8,545 nt of DNA. Origin: Thiohalobacter sp. (lineage in GTDB: Bacteria > Pseudomonadota > Gammaproteobacteria > DSM-19610). Positions within the stretch are counted from its first letter, which is position 1; every line of letters begins with the position of its first letter. This document shows positions 6,305 to 8,545 of this stretch, one piece after another. The stretch covers positions 1 to 8,545 of the forward strand of contig JALVCM010000385.1 of assembly GCA_027010005.1 (NCBI GenBank), given 5' to 3'. A model generated the notes under the pieces. It saw only the letters and a program-made list of their open reading frames with translations. It ran no database searches and was not told the origin of the DNA. The position numbers and the translations under genes were made by a program.

Positions 6305-7456
6305 TTAACAGGAATTACCACATATTTTATCCGACAGCTCACGCAGGGTTTCCGCCATGGACACCAGGCCACCATTTTCAAGCCTTGCCCGGCGTTCATC
6401 GACAGAATGCTGCATGCGACTGCCCAACGACTCCACCACCCCCTGCTGCTCGCTTGTCAGCTCGTGGATCTCTGCGGTCACCGAGTCAATAGACGATATC
6501 TCGCCACCAATTTCAGATAACGCTATGCATGCTGTTTCAATCAGTTCCTCACAAATCGTCGCCTGGCCATCACCTTCCGCCACCACTGAGACGACTTCCT
6601 GCGCACCGACCTGGATCTGCTCAATGATTACCTGGATTTCATGCGTGGCTTTCTGTGTACGCCCTGCCAGGCCACGCACCTCATCGGCCACCACGGCAAA
6701 ACCTCGCCCCTGCTCACCGGCCCGGGCTGCCTCGATGGCCGCATTCAGTGCGAGCATGTTGGTCTGCTCGGCAATACTGCGAATCACACTGAGGACATTC
6801 CCCACGTTATCCACAAAACCATCCAGCCGCTGCATGGCATCGCGCGCATTACCCAGCTCGCCACTGAGCAGTGCCATTGAACCCAGCGCTTCCGTCATGG
6901 CCACATTACTGTCATTGGCACACTTGTTGGCCTGGGCAGAAGCCTTGGTTGCCTGCATCGCACTGTTTGAAACCCGTTCAACAGTATCTCCAAGTGCAGC
7001 AATGGCTTCATTGATCTCCGACGCATCCCTTTCAGCCAGTTCAGTCGCCTGGCTCAGGTTGTCAACAACACCCCGGGCTAAGCCATTTGCCTCACTGCCA
7101 AAGCGTGCGATGACATCAGCCTGCTCCTGAAGCAACCCGGCGATGGCGTTACAGCTTTCGGCCAGCCCGGCCGGTACGCCCCGTTTCCCGCCTGGTTCAA
7201 GGTGGACCGAAAAATCTCCTTCCCGGCAGCCTGACATGAAGGTAGCCAGCTGCTCGACCCAGGTAGACCGCGACTTCAACATCAGCCTTGAAAGGAAAAA
7301 CCCGGCCAGTGCACCAGCCACTGCCGCCAGCAGCGGGGAGGAATAAAGAACAATGGACACACCCGTCAACAGCAACATAAGCAGCGTTATGAAAAGATCA
7401 GCGGTCGGCTTGCCGCCGAAGATTGCAATAAATATTTTCCTGGCATGAACAGGCAT
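6305..7456 (-). CDS. Methyl-accepting chemotaxis protein, sensor-less and cysteine-rich
   Basis: A 383-residue chemoreceptor. Two hydrophobic helices (about 21-39 and 42-60) are separated by a turn of two or three residues, so there is no periplasmic domain. The region after the second helix (61-115) lacks a clear HAMP signature; it has [25 protein letters not shown], which keeps only a HAMP-like G-D-F-S. The signalling coiled coil has a canonical hairpin tip at about 222-266 ([20 protein letters not shown] within it) that should engage CheA/CheW. Seven cysteines are present (77, 102, 179, 302, 310, 379, 383), many for this class, and the protein ends ICGNSC. The ATG at 7456 has AGGA about 8 nt upstream. 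A sigma-28-like promoter lies just before the gene, and the second receptor follows 85 nt downstream, so the two form a flagellar-regulon dicistron. What it senses is unknown; redox or metal sensing is one possibility given the cysteines. Confidence 0.93.
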   Translation of the reverse strand: MPVHARKIFIAIFGGKPTADLFITLLMLLLTGVSIVLYSSPLLAAVAGALAGFFLSRLMLKSRSTWVEQLATFMSGCREGDFSVHLEPGGKRGVPAGLAESCNAIAGLLQEQADVIARFGSEANGLARGVVDNLSQATELAERDASEINEAIAALGDTVERVSNSAMQATKASAQANKCANDSNVAMTEALGSMALLSGELGNARDAMQRLDGFVDNVGNVLSVIRSIAEQTNMLALNAAIEAARAGEQGRGFAVVADEVRGLAGRTQKATHEIQVIIEQIQVGAQEVVSVVAEGDGQATICEELIETACIALSEIGGEISSIDSVTAEIHELTSEQQGVVESLGSRMQHSVDERRARLENGGLVSMAETLRELSDKICGNSC

Positions 7457-7499
7457 GTCTTTTTCCTGATTTAATGTTCACATTTCCTGGTTATGACGG

Positions 7500-7526
7500 G
7501 TAACGGCTGACAAACATACATCTTTA
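7500..7526 (-). promoter_or_regulatory. Sigma-28 (FliA)-type promoter for the chemoreceptor dicistron
   Basis: Reading leftwards, TAAAGATG (7526-7519), exactly 11 nt, then GCCGTTAC (7507-7500). The enterobacterial FliA consensus is TAAAGTTT-N11-GCCGATAA, so each box matches 6 of 8 positions, including the key TAAAG and GCCG, with ideal spacing. Transcription would start near 7493, giving a leader of about 37 nt before the ATG at 7456. Chemoreceptor genes are classical late flagellar genes driven by FliA, so sequence and context agree. Confidence 0.8.
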
Positions 7527-7553
7527 CAGGGAAGTACAACGCTGAAGGTGCAT

Positions 7554-7578
7554 AAAAAACCCCTGCAAGCAGGGGTTT
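7554..7578 (-). terminator. Rho-independent terminator after the secreted protein gene
   Basis: On the minus strand a stem of six mostly G-C pairs (7560-7565 with 7570-7575), extended by three A-T pairs, closes a 4-nt loop (7566-7569) and runs into six T residues (7559-7554). It lies about 30 bp after the stop codon of the gene at 7609-8538. It insulates that gene from the sigma-28 promoter immediately downstream. Confidence 0.92.
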
Positions 7579-7608
7579 CCGGTTACTGCATGATCGTGGT
7601 CTGTCAGA

Positions 7609-8538
7609 TCATTTTCCGCCTGCAACAGCGCGAAGTGCCCTTTCCACGGCTTTCGGGCTGGGCATGATGTTCATGAAGCTGTTGGAACCCATCATCTTCA
7701 GGTCCGGGCGGTGCAAAGCCATGCGGAAGCGCATATGAAGGGCAACCACCTTGTTACCATCAACAAGGATTTCATAGGGGAGGTAGGGGGTCGTTTTCAG
7801 CCCTTCAAAATCGACATTACCCATAATCCAGGCATCGTCCATGTGCTCATCGCCATTCTCGCCCGCCTTGCGCGCGACACCGAACACCGTGCCACCCTTG
7901 GGCAGGTCGAGACGATATACCTTGGTCACACCACTCACACCGGCAGCCAGGTTTTTCTCAATGGCATCCACCGCTGCCTTGTGACTGTCGTACTCGGCCA
8001 GTTTGTAGACATCATCAAAGTATTCCATACCAAAGGTATAGTGGTACTTGCGCAGTTTACGTGCCGACAGGCCTTTCTTTGAACCAAATGTCTCGATGGC
8101 ACCCAGCGAACGGCGCAATGCGTCATTCACACCGTCCAGATCCGTCTTGAGCCGGTAAGCCTTGGCAATATAGACGGGGTTTGGATAGGCCACCTGCACT
8201 TCATCACCGACCTTGGTGATACCGATACGCCAGGGCGCAGCAAAACCACCCATTTTGGACATACCCGCTGCCTTGATCAGCTCATCGTTGGTGACAACGA
8301 TAACGTGGGCCTTGTCGACATGCGTTCCCTCGTATGGTGAGTATTCGCCGAGGATGCGGAAACCTTCGGCCTTCAGCTTGTCACGTGTTTCATTGACCTT
8401 GGCATCAAAATCCGCCGGACCCTTGAATGCCAGAACAAATGGCTTGAACTTCTCGGCGGCCTGGACTGCCCCGGACAACGGCAACAGCGCAACCCCGACC
8501 AGTATGAACATTGAAAACAAACGCTTGATATTAACCAT
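7609..8538 (-). CDS. Secreted (periplasmic) protein of unknown function, possibly DUF302-like
   Basis: A 309-residue protein with a clear Sec signal peptide: positive KR at 5-6, a hydrophobic core (7-23) and the cleavage site AVQA before AEK, probably after residue 27. The mature protein has no cysteine and no further membrane segment, so it is probably soluble in the periplasm. Residues 33-90 (FVLAFKGPADFDAKVNETRDKL and AHVIVVTNDELIKAAG) resemble the alpha/beta ligand-binding-like fold of DUF302 proteins, as does the C-terminal RPDLKMMGSNSFMNIM-PSPKAVERAL; I consider this tentative. I recognise no catalytic motif. The ATG at 8538 gives a proper signal peptide. The visible ribosome-binding sequence GAGGAGT runs almost into the ATG, unusually close, but the window ends at 8545 and more may lie beyond. 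It is followed by its own terminator and looks monocistronic on this side. Confidence 0.85.
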   Translation of the reverse strand: MVNIKRLFSMFILVGVALLPLSGAVQAAEKFKPFVLAFKGPADFDAKVNETRDKLKAEGFRILGEYSPYEGTHVDKAHVIVVTNDELIKAAGMSKMGGFAAPWRIGITKVGDEVQVAYPNPVYIAKAYRLKTDLDGVNDALRRSLGAIETFGSKKGLSARKLRKYHYTFGMEYFDDVYKLAEYDSHKAAVDAIEKNLAAGVSGVTKVYRLDLPKGGTVFGVARKAGENGDEHMDDAWIMGNVDFEGLKTTPYLPYEILVDGNKVVALHMRFRMALHRPDLKMMGSNSFMNIMPSPKAVERALRAVAGGK

Positions 8539-8545
8539 ACTCCTC

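Noticed and set aside
5400..6800. Recent duplication of the two chemoreceptor genes
   Set aside because: Similarity is concentrated in the universally conserved signalling tip, the codons differ even there, and the N-terminal and C-terminal regions are unrelated.
6357..7130. Open frame antisense to the upstream chemoreceptor (257 codons)
   Set aside because: It has the same Ser/Ala-rich mirror-image composition, with no ribosome-binding site or domain signature.

Overview
This 8.5 kb window reads as ordinary chromosomal DNA from a motile gammaproteobacterium. The evidence is the gcvR-like/bcp pair, a PIN-PhoH ATPase, a PerM-type permease nearby, two chemoreceptor genes behind a sigma-28-like promoter, and a REP pair of the GTAG-headed type familiar from Pseudomonas and related gammaproteobacteria. 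Base composition is moderately GC-rich and looks even. I see no phage, plasmid, CRISPR, tRNA or rRNA. The species cannot be read from the sequence.

Left part (1-2460, + strand): the 3' end of a GcvR-like ACT-domain regulator, then a Bcp/PrxQ peroxiredoxin 5 nt downstream, then a PIN-PhoH ATPase 30 nt further on. The set is probably one transcript. It meets an opposing minus-strand unit at a compact inverted pair of REP palindromes, which supplies the phoH stop codon and fills almost the whole convergent gap.

Middle part (2468-4852, - strand): a tight three-gene unit reading leftwards: a CysL/CbbR-like LysR regulator, an unrecognised 130-residue acidic/proline-rich protein, and an AI-2E/PerM family permease, with gaps of only 8 and 4 nt. 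The leader upstream of the regulator has a weak sigma-70-like promoter overlapped by a perfect 15-bp palindrome.

Right part (4984-7526, - strand): two consecutive methyl-accepting chemotaxis proteins. Both have two membrane helices, almost no periplasmic sensor and a canonical signalling tip. A well-spaced FliA (sigma-28) promoter precedes the first and a strong intrinsic terminator follows the second, so they form a self-contained flagellar-regulon dicistron. The promoter-distal receptor has a HAMP-like linker. The promoter-proximal one lacks a clear HAMP and is unusually cysteine-rich, ending in C-x3-C.

Right edge (7609-8538, - strand): a secreted, cysteine-free protein of unknown function (possibly DUF302-like) with its own terminator.

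I found no clear new defence or mobile system. The most interesting items are the REP pair that provides a stop codon, the paired sensor-less chemoreceptors with their FliA promoter, the cysteine-rich receptor, and the uncharacterised 130-aa and 309-aa proteins.
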